Notes: a model not told the origin generated them from the letters alone. Shown: positions 10,192 through 18,548, counted from the first letter of the stretch. The stretch: DNA of 33,390 nucleotides from an uncultured Clostridia bacterium (GCA_944376195.1 CALWBW010000026.1:1-33390); one strand, 5' to 3'. Numbers and translations: made by a program.

Positions 10192-11268
10192 TTAAAAATT
10201 CTGAATGGCGTCGAGATATTTGTCTCCGACGGCCGCTTCTTCCAAAGTCGCCATATGGGCAATCACGTCGCGGGCGCAGTCACAGAGGAAAAAGGCCAGC
10301 GGACAGCCGCTTCCCTCTCCCAGCCGCATCCCCATGTCGAGCATCGGCGCCAGACCCGCGGCTTCGGAGAGGGCCGCAAATCCGGGTTCCGCGCTTTTGT
10401 GAGAGGGAATGATGTAATCCCGTACAGACGGGCACAGCCGTACGGCGACAAGCGCGGCCGTTGTGGAGATAAATCCGTCGGAGACGATGGGAAGACGTTC
10501 TGCCGCCGCGCCGAGATACAGCCCGGCAAGCGCCGCGATGTCAAATCCCCCGACCTTTGCGACCACGTCGACGGGGTCGGCCGGGTCCGGGGTATTCACG
10601 GAGAGCCCGCGCCGGATTACATCCACCTTGCGGCGGTATGCTTCGTCGGAGAGGCCGGCGCCGCGGCCCGTCACGTCGGCGGGGTCACGTCCGGTCAAAG
10701 CCGCGATGACGGCGGCGGAAGTCGTCGTGTTGCCGATGCCCATTTCCCCCGCCCCAATGAGGTCATAGCCGCGGGATTTTGCCAAACGCGCCAATTCCAC
10801 GCCGGCAAAGAGCGCTTGCAGCGCCTGTTCCCGCGTCATGGCGGGTCCTTTGCAAAAATTTCCGGTGCCGCGCGCAACCTTGTAGTCGAGAATAGGCGGC
10901 TGGCACGGCGGCGCGTTGATTCCCACATCCGCCACGATCAGGTCTGCGCCCGCGCGGCGCGCGAGTACCGCCACGCCTGTCACGCCGCGGATGAAGTTTT
11001 GGGTTTGCGTCAGCGTAAAAGCGGGATCGGCGGAGGCAACGCCCTCCTCCACGACGCCGTTATCCGCCGCCGCAATCACGACGGCGCGGCGCGGCACCTG
11101 GTTGAAAACCTGTCCGGTCACACCCGCGAGCGTGGCCGCAATATCTTCCAGCCGTCCCAAACTTCCGGGAGGTTTGCACAGCGAGTCGAGCCGCGCCCGT
11201 GCGGCGAGGTAGGCCTCTTCGTCGCGCGGACGGATGGAGGCCAGCAGAGTCAGTAAGTTCTGTTCCAT
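10192..11268 (-). CDS. cobT: Nicotinate-nucleotide--dimethylbenzimidazole phosphoribosyltransferase
   Basis: 358 residues, the usual CobT length. The enzyme makes alpha-ribazole phosphate from nicotinate mononucleotide and a benzimidazole or other lower-ligand base for cobamide assembly. Visible motifs: AADNGVVEEGV near residue 65 (clostridial form; many proteobacterial enzymes have DHGV), GAGEMGIGNTTTSAAV in the middle, and LDMGMRLGEGSG with the catalytic Glu318. The ribosome site ACAGGTG is modest. The only upstream space (11269-11296) is occupied up to a terminator stem and shows no promoter, so expression may depend on read-through from serA or on an undetected promoter. No other cobamide gene is in the window; the MFS gene follows in the same unit. 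Confidence 0.93.
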   Translation of the reverse strand: MEQNLLTLLASIRPRDEEAYLAARARLDSLCKPPGSLGRLEDIAATLAGVTGQVFNQVPRRAVVIAAADNGVVEEGVASADPAFTLTQTQNFIRGVTGVAVLARRAGADLIVADVGINAPPCQPPILDYKVARGTGNFCKGPAMTREQALQALFAGVELARLAKSRGYDLIGAGEMGIGNTTTSAAVIAALTGRDPADVTGRGAGLSDEAYRRKVDVIRRGLSVNTPDPADPVDVVAKVGGFDIAALAGLYLGAAAERLPIVSDGFISTTAALVAVRLCPSVRDYIIPSHKSAEPGFAALSEAAGLAPMLDMGMRLGEGSGCPLAFFLCDCARDVIAHMATLEEAAVGDKYLDAIQNF

Positions 11269-11287
11269 AAAAAAGCACCTGTCATTT

Positions 11288-11320
11288 CAAAAAAATACCC
11301 GGACGCTTTGGCGTCCGGGT
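11288..11320 (-). terminator. Rho-independent terminator after serA
   Basis: A perfect 10-bp stem (ACCCGGACGC 11297-11306, GCGTCCGGGT 11311-11320) with loop TTTG. On the minus strand it is followed by a run of about eight Ts. It separates serA from cobT. Confidence 0.85.
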
Positions 11321-11345
11321 TTGATTGTAGCATAAAAAGAGGGAC

Positions 11346-12503
11346 TCAGTCAATGACGCGCACGCGGATCGCACCCTCAACGGCGTTCAAATTCTGGATA
11401 CACTCCGGCGTCGGCTTGGTATCCGTATCGCAGATCATGTAGGCGTATGCGCCGCGCGAACGGTTATACATATGCTCGATGTTGATTCCGGCATTGCCGA
11501 TGGCACCCGACACCGCGCTGATCATGTTCGGCACGTTGCGGTGGAACACCGTAATGCGGTACTTTGTGCTGCGTTCCTGCACCAGGTTCGGGAAATTCAC
11601 GGAATTGGTGATGTTTCCGTTTAAGAGGAACTCGGAAATCTGTTCCGCTGCCATCACAGCGCAGTTTTCCTCGCTCTCCGGCGTAGAGGCACCCAGATGC
11701 GGCAGCGCAATGACGTTTTCCGTCCCGATAATATCGCCATCCGGGAAATCCGTCACATACTTGGCCACCTTGCCGGAGGCCAGCGCCGCACGGATGTCGT
11801 CGTTATTGACCAAACCGCCGCGCGCCAAGTTGATGATACGCACGCCGTCGCGCATTTTTGCGATGCTCTCGGCGTTGATGAGGTTTTTCGTCTCGTCAGT
11901 CAGCGGCGCATGAATGGTGATATAATCGCAGTTTGCATAAATTTCATCGTAGCTGGCCGCGCGTTTGATCCGGCGCGCAAGGCTCCAGGCACTTTCCAGG
12001 GAAAGGTACGGGTCAAAGCCCAGTACTTCCATGCCCAGATCCACCGCGGCGTTTGCCGCAAGCACGCCGACCTTGCCCAGGCCGATGACGCCCAGCGTCT
12101 TGCCCGCGATTTCCGGGCCGACAAACTGGCTCTTGCCTTTTTCCACTTTTTTCAGCGCGTCGGGATCACCCTTTAACTCCTTGCACCAGTCAATGGCTTC
12201 CACAATACGGCGGGAAGAGAGCAGAAGCGCGCAAATTACCAGCTCCCGTACGGCGTTTGCGTTGGCGCCCGGCGTATTGAACACGCAGATCCCCGCCTCG
12301 GCGCAGCGGTCAACCGGAATGTTGTTATAGCCCGCGCCTGCGCGCGCGATGGCGTAAAGTTCCGGGTTCATCTCGTAATCATGCATGTCGGCCGAACGCA
12401 CAATAATGGCGTTCGCGGGCGCGTCTTCGCTCACCTGGCAGGCCGGGTTCAAATGCGAGAGGCCGTTTGCCGAGATTTTATTCAAAAGCTTGATGTTATA
12501 CAT
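11346..12503 (-). CDS. serA: D-3-phosphoglycerate dehydrogenase
   Basis: 385 residues. Catalyses the NAD-dependent oxidation of 3-phosphoglycerate, the first step of serine synthesis. Domain order: substrate-binding part (1-90 and the segment after about 280), Rossmann domain with GVIGLGKVGVLAANAA, INLARGGLVNNDDI with the catalytic-region arginine, and LPHLGASTPESEENCA with the catalytic histidine. The last 75 residues (YRITVFHRNVPNMISAVSGA) form an ACT domain, the usual site of serine feedback in short type-III-like enzymes. Ribosome site GAGAGGG. It follows serC by 17 nt in the same unit. Confidence 0.95.
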   Translation of the reverse strand: MYNIKLLNKISANGLSHLNPACQVSEDAPANAIIVRSADMHDYEMNPELYAIARAGAGYNNIPVDRCAEAGICVFNTPGANANAVRELVICALLLSSRRIVEAIDWCKELKGDPDALKKVEKGKSQFVGPEIAGKTLGVIGLGKVGVLAANAAVDLGMEVLGFDPYLSLESAWSLARRIKRAASYDEIYANCDYITIHAPLTDETKNLINAESIAKMRDGVRIINLARGGLVNNDDIRAALASGKVAKYVTDFPDGDIIGTENVIALPHLGASTPESEENCAVMAAEQISEFLLNGNITNSVNFPNLVQERSTKYRITVFHRNVPNMISAVSGAIGNAGINIEHMYNRSRGAYAYMICDTDTKPTPECIQNLNAVEGAIRVRVID

Positions 12504-12520
12504 ACGATATCCCTCTCAAT

Positions 12521-13594
12521 TTAACCGTTTTCACGCTCGAACTTCGCCATGAAGTCCACCAGCGCCTCGACGCCCTCGACCGGCATCGCATTATAAATGG
12601 AGGCGCGGATGCCGCCGACGGAGCGGTATCCCTTCAAGTTCTGGAAGCCGCGTTCGATGCTCTCCGCGACAAACTTTGCGTCCAGCTCCTTGGTCGGGCA
12701 GTGGTACGTGACGTTCATGATGCTGCGGCTGTCTTTTTCAATATTGGCGATATAGAATTTGCTGGAATCCAGATAATCATAGAGGATTCCGGCTTTTTTG
12801 CGGTTGATCTTGGCCATGCCTTCCACGCCTCCAAGTCCTTCCAGCCACTCCAGTACCAGCTTCAAAATATAAATCTGATAGGTAGGCGGGGTGTTATACA
12901 TACTCTTGGCCTTTGCCATGGCGCCATAGTCGAGCATGGTGGGGGTAAAGGGCATCGGCGTGGAAATCAGATCCTTGCGCACGATGACCACCGTCAGGCC
13001 GGCCGGGGCCATGTTTTTCTGCGCGCCGGCGTAAAGCAGGCCGAACTTGGAAACGTCCAGCGGCTCCGAGAGGATGCAGGAGGAAATATCCGAGAAAATC
13101 GGAACATTGCCGGTTTCCGGGATATAGTTCCACTTGGAACCATAGACGGTATTATTCATGCAGGTGTAGAAATAGTCGGCGTCCGGGTCAATTACGAGTT
13201 CCTCCTGGCGCGGAATACGGGTATAGTCAATGTCGCCCATGTCCGCCGCGAGGGAGATCTCCCCATACCGCTGCGCTTCCTGATAGGCTTTCTTTGCAAA
13301 ATTGCCCGTGACGGCATAGGATGCCTTCTTCTTTAAAAAGTTCATCGGGATCGCCGCAAACTGCTGTGTGGCGCCGCCCTGAAGGAATAATACTTCATAA
13401 TCCTCCGGGATTCCCATGACTTTGCGCAGGAGAGCCTCGGCGCCCTCGATGATCGATTCGTAAATTTTAGATCGATGGCTCATCTCCATCACAGACATGC
13501 CGCAGCCTTCGTAATCACTCATTTCTGCTGCTGCGCGGTTTAACACTTCCAGGGGAAGCATGGATGGTCCGGCGGAGAAGTTATAGACTCTCAT
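12521..13594 (-). CDS. serC: Phosphoserine aminotransferase
   Basis: 357 residues, a PLP-dependent class-V aminotransferase that converts 3-phosphohydroxypyruvate and glutamate to phosphoserine. The start RVYNFSAGPSMLP is the family signature. QGGATQQFAAIPMN binds the PLP phosphate, and YAGAQKNMAPAG carries the Schiff-base Lys193. The end RASIYNAMPVEGVEAL is typical. ATG with AAGGAG 8 nt upstream. First gene of the serC-serA operon under a near-consensus promoter at 13703-13731. The phosphatase needed to finish serine (serB) is not in the window. Confidence 0.96.
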   Translation of the reverse strand: MRVYNFSAGPSMLPLEVLNRAAAEMSDYEGCGMSVMEMSHRSKIYESIIEGAEALLRKVMGIPEDYEVLFLQGGATQQFAAIPMNFLKKKASYAVTGNFAKKAYQEAQRYGEISLAADMGDIDYTRIPRQEELVIDPDADYFYTCMNNTVYGSKWNYIPETGNVPIFSDISSCILSEPLDVSKFGLLYAGAQKNMAPAGLTVVIVRKDLISTPMPFTPTMLDYGAMAKAKSMYNTPPTYQIYILKLVLEWLEGLGGVEGMAKINRKKAGILYDYLDSSKFYIANIEKDSRSIMNVTYHCPTKELDAKFVAESIERGFQNLKGYRSVGGIRASIYNAMPVEGVEALVDFMAKFERENG

Positions 13595-13951
13595 GTTCTG
13601 GCTCCTTTTCCTAACATATTGCGGGGTTTCCCGCGTGTTTATTTACACATATGGCGCCGTGCGCCGCACACTTCAGACGGCCGCGCCAAGTGTATCATCC
13701 ATATTATACAACGGTTTTATCGCTTTAGCAAGTAGAAACAAGCCTTGCCGTTGACGAATTCTGACACATCCCGGCCTTTTTTTTGTATGTTCTGCCAAAG
13801 GACTTGCAAGCAAACGCGGCGCATCATGCAAATAATTTCAAAGCATGGCGGGTTTTTGAAATAAATTGGGAAGATATTGAAAAAAATTGGCGGAGACGGG
13901 TGGTGTTCTGTTCAAAAAGCGAGAGAACGTCTGCAAAGCGGCGCCGGACGG
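13595..13951. other. 357-bp intergenic region between serC and the L,D-transpeptidase gene
   Basis: Holds the serC promoter and about 100 bases of GC-rich serC leader with short inverted repeats (for example GCGGG/CCCGC near 13611-13625). I see no T-box, riboswitch or coding frame with a ribosome site. The left part of 13732-13951 shows no convincing terminator for the transpeptidase gene. Confidence 0.5.
13703..13731 (-). promoter_or_regulatory. Strong promoter of serC-serA
   Basis: Minus strand: -35 TTGCTA (13726-13731), a 17-bp spacer and perfect -10 TATAAT (13703-13708). The leader to the serC ATG is about 100 bases. Confidence 0.75.
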
Positions 13952-15340
13952 TCAATGGACGAGTACCGGCGTGCCGTCTGTGATGTTTTCGTAAATCACG
14001 GCCATGGCCTCCTCCGGAATATTGACGCAGCCGTGGGAACCGCCGTATTTGTAATAGTCCCCGCCGAATTTGGTACGCCAGGAGGCGTCGTGCAGGCCGT
14101 AAGGGCCGGAGATGCGCACCCAATATTTGACGAACACGCAGTAGTCCTCGCCGACCAGCCAGCGGTTGACCTGTTTGTCGTAAGAGGAATAAAGGCCGGT
14201 GGGCGTGCGGTAGCCGCTGAGCTTGCCGGTTACGACGTCGGTGTGGACGAGCAGTTCGCCGTCTTGGTAATAGGCCAGGTGTTGGTTCTCGATATCCACT
14301 TCCACATAGGTTTTTGCGATGGCAAAAGGTTCGCCGTTTTTGTCATAGCAGAAATAGGGTGCGGAGATGGCGCCGCTTGTAAGCGACAAAAGCTGCTGCT
14401 CCAACGCCTTGCGCAGTGCAGCGGTGTCTATGTCGTAGTCGCACGGCAAAAAGTCGATGGGGACGACGCCGCCTTTATAAGAGGAAAACAGATAAGGCGT
14501 GTCGAATTCCTGATAAGTTTCCGCCCAGCCGGAAATCAGCGTGTCGAGCGCCGCGCCGTCTACGGAGAGTTTTCCGTCGCTGCCGGCGGAGAGGAGCGCG
14601 GCAAGGGTTTCGCCGGAGAGGGTTTCCTCGGCGTTATGGAACGTCACCGTGACGGTCATGTCCTGAAGATCTTCCGCAAGTTCCCGCGCAAAATCAAAGC
14701 CCGCGTTTTCAACGGTGATTTCCGGCGGGACATAGCAGTCGCAGTCCGTCAACTCAAACGTGGCGTCCTCCGCATCCTCGGAAAGGACGAGTGCCGCGGC
14801 AAACTCCGCCAGCGCGTCCTGTACGGGCTTTTCCTGGACCACAGTGCCGGGAACTTCGGGATGGATTTGATATGCGCCGTCTGAGAACGAAAGGTAGGCG
14901 TCCTGCGCGGGCTCGCGCGCCACGGCATTGAGGTCCCGCAGAACCGGAGCGGGATCGAACGTGTCCATGGCAAGCGGGACCGAAACGTCCGAAGGATGGG
15001 AAACGTCGTGCCAATCCAGTTTTTCGCGCAGCGGGAGTGCGTCAAACTCCTCCGGCGTCAGCCGCTCGGTTGCGGAAAACTGCGCGTCCAGCGCGGAAAG
15101 CGTTGCGTCCAGCACACCGAGCTCCGCAAGCGGATAGCGCCCCACGGATTCCCCGTTTTCCGTCACCGTCAGGGTATAAGACGCGGCGCGGTCGCGCAGC
15201 GCCTGGTAGGCGGCATAGACGTCCGCGTGTTCGTCCGCCGCGCGCCGCGCGCTGCGGACAGTGAGGGTTACGGCGAGTACAACCGCCGTGACCAGCACGA
15301 CGGCGGCGGAGGAAAGAAGAATCCATTGTGTTTTTTTCAT
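13952..15340 (-). CDS. L,D-transpeptidase (YkuD) with peptidoglycan-binding region
   Basis: 462 residues from the ATG at 15340 (AAGGAG 9 nt upstream). Residues 5-28 form one membrane anchor after MKKTQ, so the rest is outside. Residues about 45-320 look like the putative peptidoglycan-binding repeats (PG_binding_4 type) that accompany this enzyme in clostridia. The C-terminal 125 residues are the YkuD catalytic domain: LHDASWRTKFGG and GSHGCVNIP with the catalytic Cys438. It should make 3-3 cross-links in peptidoglycan or attach proteins to it. Single-gene unit, divergent from the TetR gene, with which its promoter shares a 14-bp box. Confidence 0.92.
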   Translation of the reverse strand: MKKTQWILLSSAAVVLVTAVVLAVTLTVRSARRAADEHADVYAAYQALRDRAASYTLTVTENGESVGRYPLAELGVLDATLSALDAQFSATERLTPEEFDALPLREKLDWHDVSHPSDVSVPLAMDTFDPAPVLRDLNAVAREPAQDAYLSFSDGAYQIHPEVPGTVVQEKPVQDALAEFAAALVLSEDAEDATFELTDCDCYVPPEITVENAGFDFARELAEDLQDMTVTVTFHNAEETLSGETLAALLSAGSDGKLSVDGAALDTLISGWAETYQEFDTPYLFSSYKGGVVPIDFLPCDYDIDTAALRKALEQQLLSLTSGAISAPYFCYDKNGEPFAIAKTYVEVDIENQHLAYYQDGELLVHTDVVTGKLSGYRTPTGLYSSYDKQVNRWLVGEDYCVFVKYWVRISGPYGLHDASWRTKFGGDYYKYGGSHGCVNIPEEAMAVIYENITDGTPVLVH

Positions 15341-15397
15341 AGGCTGAGGCTCCTTTATCACGCCGGGCTGCGCCGCCCGTTATTAACGATCTCTTTT

Positions 15398-15425
15398 ATT
15401 ATAGCAAAATTCGACGGGATTACAA
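15398..15425 (-). promoter_or_regulatory. Promoter of the L,D-transpeptidase gene
   Basis: Minus strand: -35 TTGTAA (15420-15425), a 16-bp spacer and -10 TATAAT (15398-15403). The ATG lies about 57 bases downstream. Confidence 0.65.
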
Positions 15426-15470
15426 GAATTTTACGCAGTTGCCCCCTGCTTTGCCGGGCAGGCGCGGGAC

Positions 15471-15499
15471 TTGCAAAAAGGCGGGGGTTTTACTACAAT
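15471..15499 (+). promoter_or_regulatory. Promoter of the TetR-family gene
   Basis: -35 TTGCAA (15471-15476), a 17-bp spacer and -10 TACAAT (15494-15499). The ATG is at 15537. It faces away from the transpeptidase promoter. Confidence 0.7.
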
Positions 15500-15536
15500 A
15501 AAAGAGATCGGATCAAAAAAGTGCGGGAGGCACGAG

Positions 15537-16067
15537 ATGAACGCGAAAAAAATCATCAGTACGGCGTTTTACGAACTGCTGCAAAAATATGAAATCGAGG
15601 AAATCAGCGTCAATCGGATCGTACAGGCGGCGGAGGTCAGCAAACCGACCTTTTACCGGTATTACCGCGATAAGTATGACCTTTTAAACCAGATGTTCGA
15701 CGTGATTTTTGAACCGATGCGCGAAGCGGAGCAAACGATTACCTGGGGTGAGGCGATGCTTCGGATTCTTGACAATCTCGAGCGTAATCTGAAGTTTTTT
15801 CAAAACGGCGTGAAATCAGAGGACCGGCATTCCCTGCGCAACTACAATATGGATTGCCTCTCCGACGCCATTTTTAACCTGCTTGCCCGCCATGGTGTCG
15901 ATGTGACAAACGATGAAGTCTGCTTTTCGGTCCGTTCCTGCGCCATCACGCACACGGCGGCCGTGGTCGGTTGGGTCTGCGACGAGCGCCGGATGCCGAA
16001 AGAGCAGTTTGTCCGGCTTTTAAAAGCCGGTTTGCCGCATAATTTATACCCATATTTTACTCTTTAG
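15537..16067 (+). CDS. TetR/AcrR-family transcriptional regulator
   Basis: 176 residues from the ATG at 15537 (GGGAGG 6 nt upstream); the open frame before it carries no family similarity. Residues 1-50 are the TetR helix-turn-helix: IISTAFYELLQKYEIEEISV, then VSKPTFYRYYRDKYDLL, the classic recognition helix and following helix. Residues about 55-176 are a helical ligand/dimer domain of the short type seen in DhaS-like regulators. It is divergent from the L,D-transpeptidase gene and 119 nt upstream of a carboxylesterase whose promoter carries a perfect palindrome. Likely a local repressor of that esterase and perhaps of itself; the inducer is unknown. Confidence 0.9.
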   Translation: MNAKKIISTAFYELLQKYEIEEISVNRIVQAAEVSKPTFYRYYRDKYDLLNQMFDVIFEPMREAEQTITWGEAMLRILDNLERNLKFFQNGVKSEDRHSLRNYNMDCLSDAIFNLLARHGVDVTNDEVCFSVRSCAITHTAAVVGWVCDERRMPKEQFVRLLKAGLPHNLYPYFTL

Positions 16068-16108
16068 AGAAATCGTTAAAAAACTTACGAAGACGTTGAT
16101 TCGTTCTG

Positions 16109-16124
16109 TTCTTTTGCAAAAGAA
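16109..16124. promoter_or_regulatory. Perfect 16-bp palindrome, likely operator of the first type-B esterase
   Basis: TTCTTTTGCAAAAGAA is its own reverse complement. It lies just 5 bp upstream of the -10 TATACT and covers the -35 position. The TetR gene ends 41 bases upstream, so it is the best candidate for the bound protein. Confidence 0.6.
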
Positions 16125-16129
16125 TCTGT

Positions 16130-16135
16130 TATACT
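16130..16135 (+). promoter_or_regulatory. -10 box of the first type-B esterase promoter
   Basis: TATACT, about 50 bases before the ATG at 16187. The -35 at 17 bp is weak (TGTTCT) and lies at the edge of the palindrome. Confidence 0.5.
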
Positions 16136-16186
16136 TGTATGCGATAAAAAGAAAACGCAGCATCGTTTTTGTGAGGAGTGTGAAAA

Positions 16187-17713
16187 ATGCTGAGAAAAGT
16201 TAAGGTAGAAAACGGTTGGGTGGAAGGCCTTCCGGCCGCCGATCCGCGTATTACGAGTTTTAAGGGCATTCCCTTTGCCGCGCCTGCAACGGGCGAAAAC
16301 CGTTGGCGCGCGCCGCAGCCTGTGAAGGACTGGGACGGCGTTTTGCAGTGCCATGCGTTTGGCCCGATCGCCATGCAGGCAAAGCCCGGCAAAAATCACG
16401 ATGATATCTACTCCCGTGAGTGGAACTATGATGAAAATATTGCGCAGAGCGAGGACTGCCTCCAGTTAAACGTCTGGACGCCGGCCAAGAGCGCGGATGA
16501 AAATTTGCCTGTCTTCGTCTGGTACTATGGCGGCGGTTTGCAGGTCGGCAACCCGGCTGAGATGGAGTTTGACGGCGAACGTCTCGCGCGCCGCGGCTTG
16601 GTGGTTGTCACGGTGAACTATCGTGTGAATGTGTTTGGTTTCCTCTGCCATCCGGAAATTACGGCGGAAGCGCCCGACGCGCCGGCCAACTTCGGTAACC
16701 TCGACCAGCAGGCGGCAACGCGCTGGGTTAAGCGCAACATCGCGGCCTTCGGCGGCAACCCGAACCAGATCACCATCGGCGGCCAGTCGGCCGGCGGCGG
16801 CAGCGTCATGAGCCAGCTGACCTCCCCGCAGAACGAGGGCCTGTTCCAGGGCGCGATTGTGGAAAGCGGCGTGATGACGCAGCTTTACCCCGGCGGACGT
16901 GTACCGGGCAAGGCCGGACGCGATTTCCATGCGGCGGAAGAAGAGGGCGTCAAATTCTTCGACTTCCTCGGCGTCAAGACGCTGGCGGAAGCAAGAGCGC
17001 TGGACGCGGAGTATATCCGCGACAAGGCCGTTGAATATAAGGGCTTCTGGGGCACGGTTGTGGATGGAAAGTTCAGCACAGGCGTTGCGTTCGACCTGTT
17101 CCGCGAGAATAAGCGCCATATGGTGCCGGTGCTCTTCGGCCACACGTCTACGGAGTTCCCGAGCGTGCCGAACGTCTCCACCATGGAGGAGTTCCGCGCC
17201 ATGGCAAAGGACCTCTTCGGCGAGGACGCGGACGAATTTTTGGCGCTGTGCCCGTCGCAGTTTGACAGCGTGACGGAAGTGAAGAAAAAGGCGTCCGTCA
17301 TCGGCATTGAGTATGCGATCCGGATTCTTTCGCAGGCAAACGCCGACACCGGCGCAAACGCCCCGCTTTATTACTATAACTTTGATCCGTCCATCCCCGG
17401 TTGGGATAACCCCGGCACGTTCCATTCCGTGGACCTGTGGTTCTTCTTTGAGACGCTCGCCAAGTGCTGGCGGCCGTTTACCGGCAAGCACTACGACCTG
17501 GCGCGCCTGATGTGCAACTACTGGGCGAACTTCATTAAAAACGGCGATCCGAATGGCCGCGACGCGGACGGTTCGCGTATGCCCGAGTGGAAGAAGATGA
17601 CCCCGGATACCCCGAACGCCATGTATTTCGGCGACGGTTTCGTCGAGTATGGCCGCGAGGAGCCGAGCGATCTGATGAAGTTCCTGGTAAAGGAATATTT
17701 CAAGAAAAACTAA
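16187..17713 (+). CDS. Type-B carboxylesterase
   Basis: 508 residues, the full length of the COesterase family (PF00135, about 500). Order of motifs: FKGIPFAAP and ENRWRAPQP near residues 25-45, EDCLQLNVWTP about 95, YYGGG about 115 (oxyanion loop, usually HGGG), GGQSAGGGS with nucleophile Ser201, Glu323 in TSTEF as the probable acid and His413 in FHSVD. No signal peptide, so it is intracellular, unlike many fungal or animal relatives. It hydrolyses carboxylic esters; which one is unknown. Ribosome site GAGGAG. Follows the TetR gene; ends at a good terminator. Two paralogues lie at 28862 and 31196. Confidence 0.92.
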   Translation: MLRKVKVENGWVEGLPAADPRITSFKGIPFAAPATGENRWRAPQPVKDWDGVLQCHAFGPIAMQAKPGKNHDDIYSREWNYDENIAQSEDCLQLNVWTPAKSADENLPVFVWYYGGGLQVGNPAEMEFDGERLARRGLVVVTVNYRVNVFGFLCHPEITAEAPDAPANFGNLDQQAATRWVKRNIAAFGGNPNQITIGGQSAGGGSVMSQLTSPQNEGLFQGAIVESGVMTQLYPGGRVPGKAGRDFHAAEEEGVKFFDFLGVKTLAEARALDAEYIRDKAVEYKGFWGTVVDGKFSTGVAFDLFRENKRHMVPVLFGHTSTEFPSVPNVSTMEEFRAMAKDLFGEDADEFLALCPSQFDSVTEVKKKASVIGIEYAIRILSQANADTGANAPLYYYNFDPSIPGWDNPGTFHSVDLWFFFETLAKCWRPFTGKHYDLARLMCNYWANFIKNGDPNGRDADGSRMPEWKKMTPDTPNAMYFGDGFVEYGREEPSDLMKFLVKEYFKKN

Positions 17714-17723
17714 AAAACATCAC

Positions 17724-17757
17724 AAAGAGGATGGCTTCAGCTATCCTCTTTTTATTT
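17724..17757 (+). terminator. Rho-independent terminator after the first type-B esterase
   Basis: Stem AAAGAGGATGGC/GCTATCCTCTTT with loop TTCA and a following TTTTTATTT. It lies 10 bases after the stop codon. Confidence 0.85.
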
Positions 17758-17775
17758 ATTTTGCTAGGAAAAGAG

Positions 17776-17804
17776 TTGACAAAAAAGGAAGTATCCTGTA
17801 AACT
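17776..17804 (+). promoter_or_regulatory. Promoter of the membrane-protein pair
   Basis: Consensus -35 TTGACA (17776-17781), a 17-bp spacer ending in TG, and -10 TAAACT (17799-17804). It starts 45-75 bases upstream of the first gene. Confidence 0.75.
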
Positions 17805-17849
17805 GAAAGGGAAAAGAAGGAAACCGGTTCGGGAGAAAGGAAAGGCGGT

Positions 17850-18548
17850 GTGAGTCCCATGGGCAAAGATGAGGGTTATCGCAGTCTCGCTTCTTCCGAT
17901 GCGCAGGAAATGCCGGAGATGAGCGAAAACGTGGAAAAGTGTGGGAAAAAATCGAAGAAGAGCCGCCGCATGATTCTGCTCTGTACGGCGGCCGTGCTGC
18001 TCATCGCGGCCGCAGAACTAGCCGTGCTCTTTACCTATTTCCTGCCCTCGCCCTTCCCCTGCCGCGCGCTGCGCTTTGATGCGGACGAGGTGACGGAGAT
18101 TCTGCTTGTCCGGGAACGGCGCGAGCAGGCGCAGGGAATTTTTCAAACGGTGTACGACTATGCGCGGGTGACGGACCCGGACGCGATTGCGGCGCTTGCC
18201 GGTTCGCTGGGGGCGATTTCACTCCGCGAGGAGTCCGGACGCCGCTGGACGGACGTGGGGACAGACGACCGCATGGACGGCCCCTACTATGTGCGTGTGA
18301 CGGCGGTGGATGGGACGGCACTACGGTTTGCCTTTGGCGCGCCCGGACTGCTGCTTCTCGAGTCGGGCAGTCCCTTCTCCACCGAAGAGCGGGAGTCCAT
18401 TTTCTATCGCTGCGAGTTTGCCGCGCTCTTTGCGCTGGTGGACCCTTATTTTGAGGAATATCCCGCGCAGCTTTCGCAGGAGGAACGCGAAGATTGCCGG
18501 CCTTCGCAGTATCTGATGAAAGAAAAGGAGTATGTGTATGGAGGCTAG
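17850..18548 (+). CDS. Membrane-anchored protein of unknown function
   Basis: 232 residues from the GTG at 17850 (GAAAGGAAAGG about 7 nt upstream); the in-frame ATG at 17859 is an alternative. Residues 1-38 are polar, ending in the basic stretch KKSKKSRR; residues 40-66 are one membrane helix; the rest (about 165 residues) is soluble and mixed alpha/beta, presumably outside. The segment ALRFDADEVTEILL just after the helix resembles RLDATDFATLTIT in the next protein, so the two may be distant paralogues. No known domain is recognised. It overlaps the next gene by 11 bases, so they are translated together and may form a complex. Confidence 0.75.
   Translation: MSPMGKDEGYRSLASSDAQEMPEMSENVEKCGKKSKKSRRMILLCTAAVLLIAAAELAVLFTYFLPSPFPCRALRFDADEVTEILLVRERREQAQGIFQTVYDYARVTDPDAIAALAGSLGAISLREESGRRWTDVGTDDRMDGPYYVRVTAVDGTALRFAFGAPGLLLLESGSPFSTEERESIFYRCEFAALFALVDPYFEEYPAQLSQEEREDCRPSQYLMKEKEYVYGG

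Larger units (their letters stand above)
15387..15510. repeat. 14-bp inverted repeat at two divergent promoters
   Basis: AATAAAAGAGATCG occurs on the minus strand at 15387-15400, overlapping the transpeptidase -10, and on the plus strand at 15497-15510, overlapping the TetR-gene -10. The copies are identical and sit at the same place relative to both start sites. They could be a shared operator or an initial-transcribed element. Confidence 0.6.

Noticed and set aside
11269..11345. Possible cobalamin riboswitch before cobT
   Set aside because: The space is too short and is filled by the serA terminator; no B12-box-like sequence is visible.
13595..13702. T-box or other riboswitch in the serC leader
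   Set aside because: No T-box consensus or anti-terminator pair; only short GC-rich inverted repeats.
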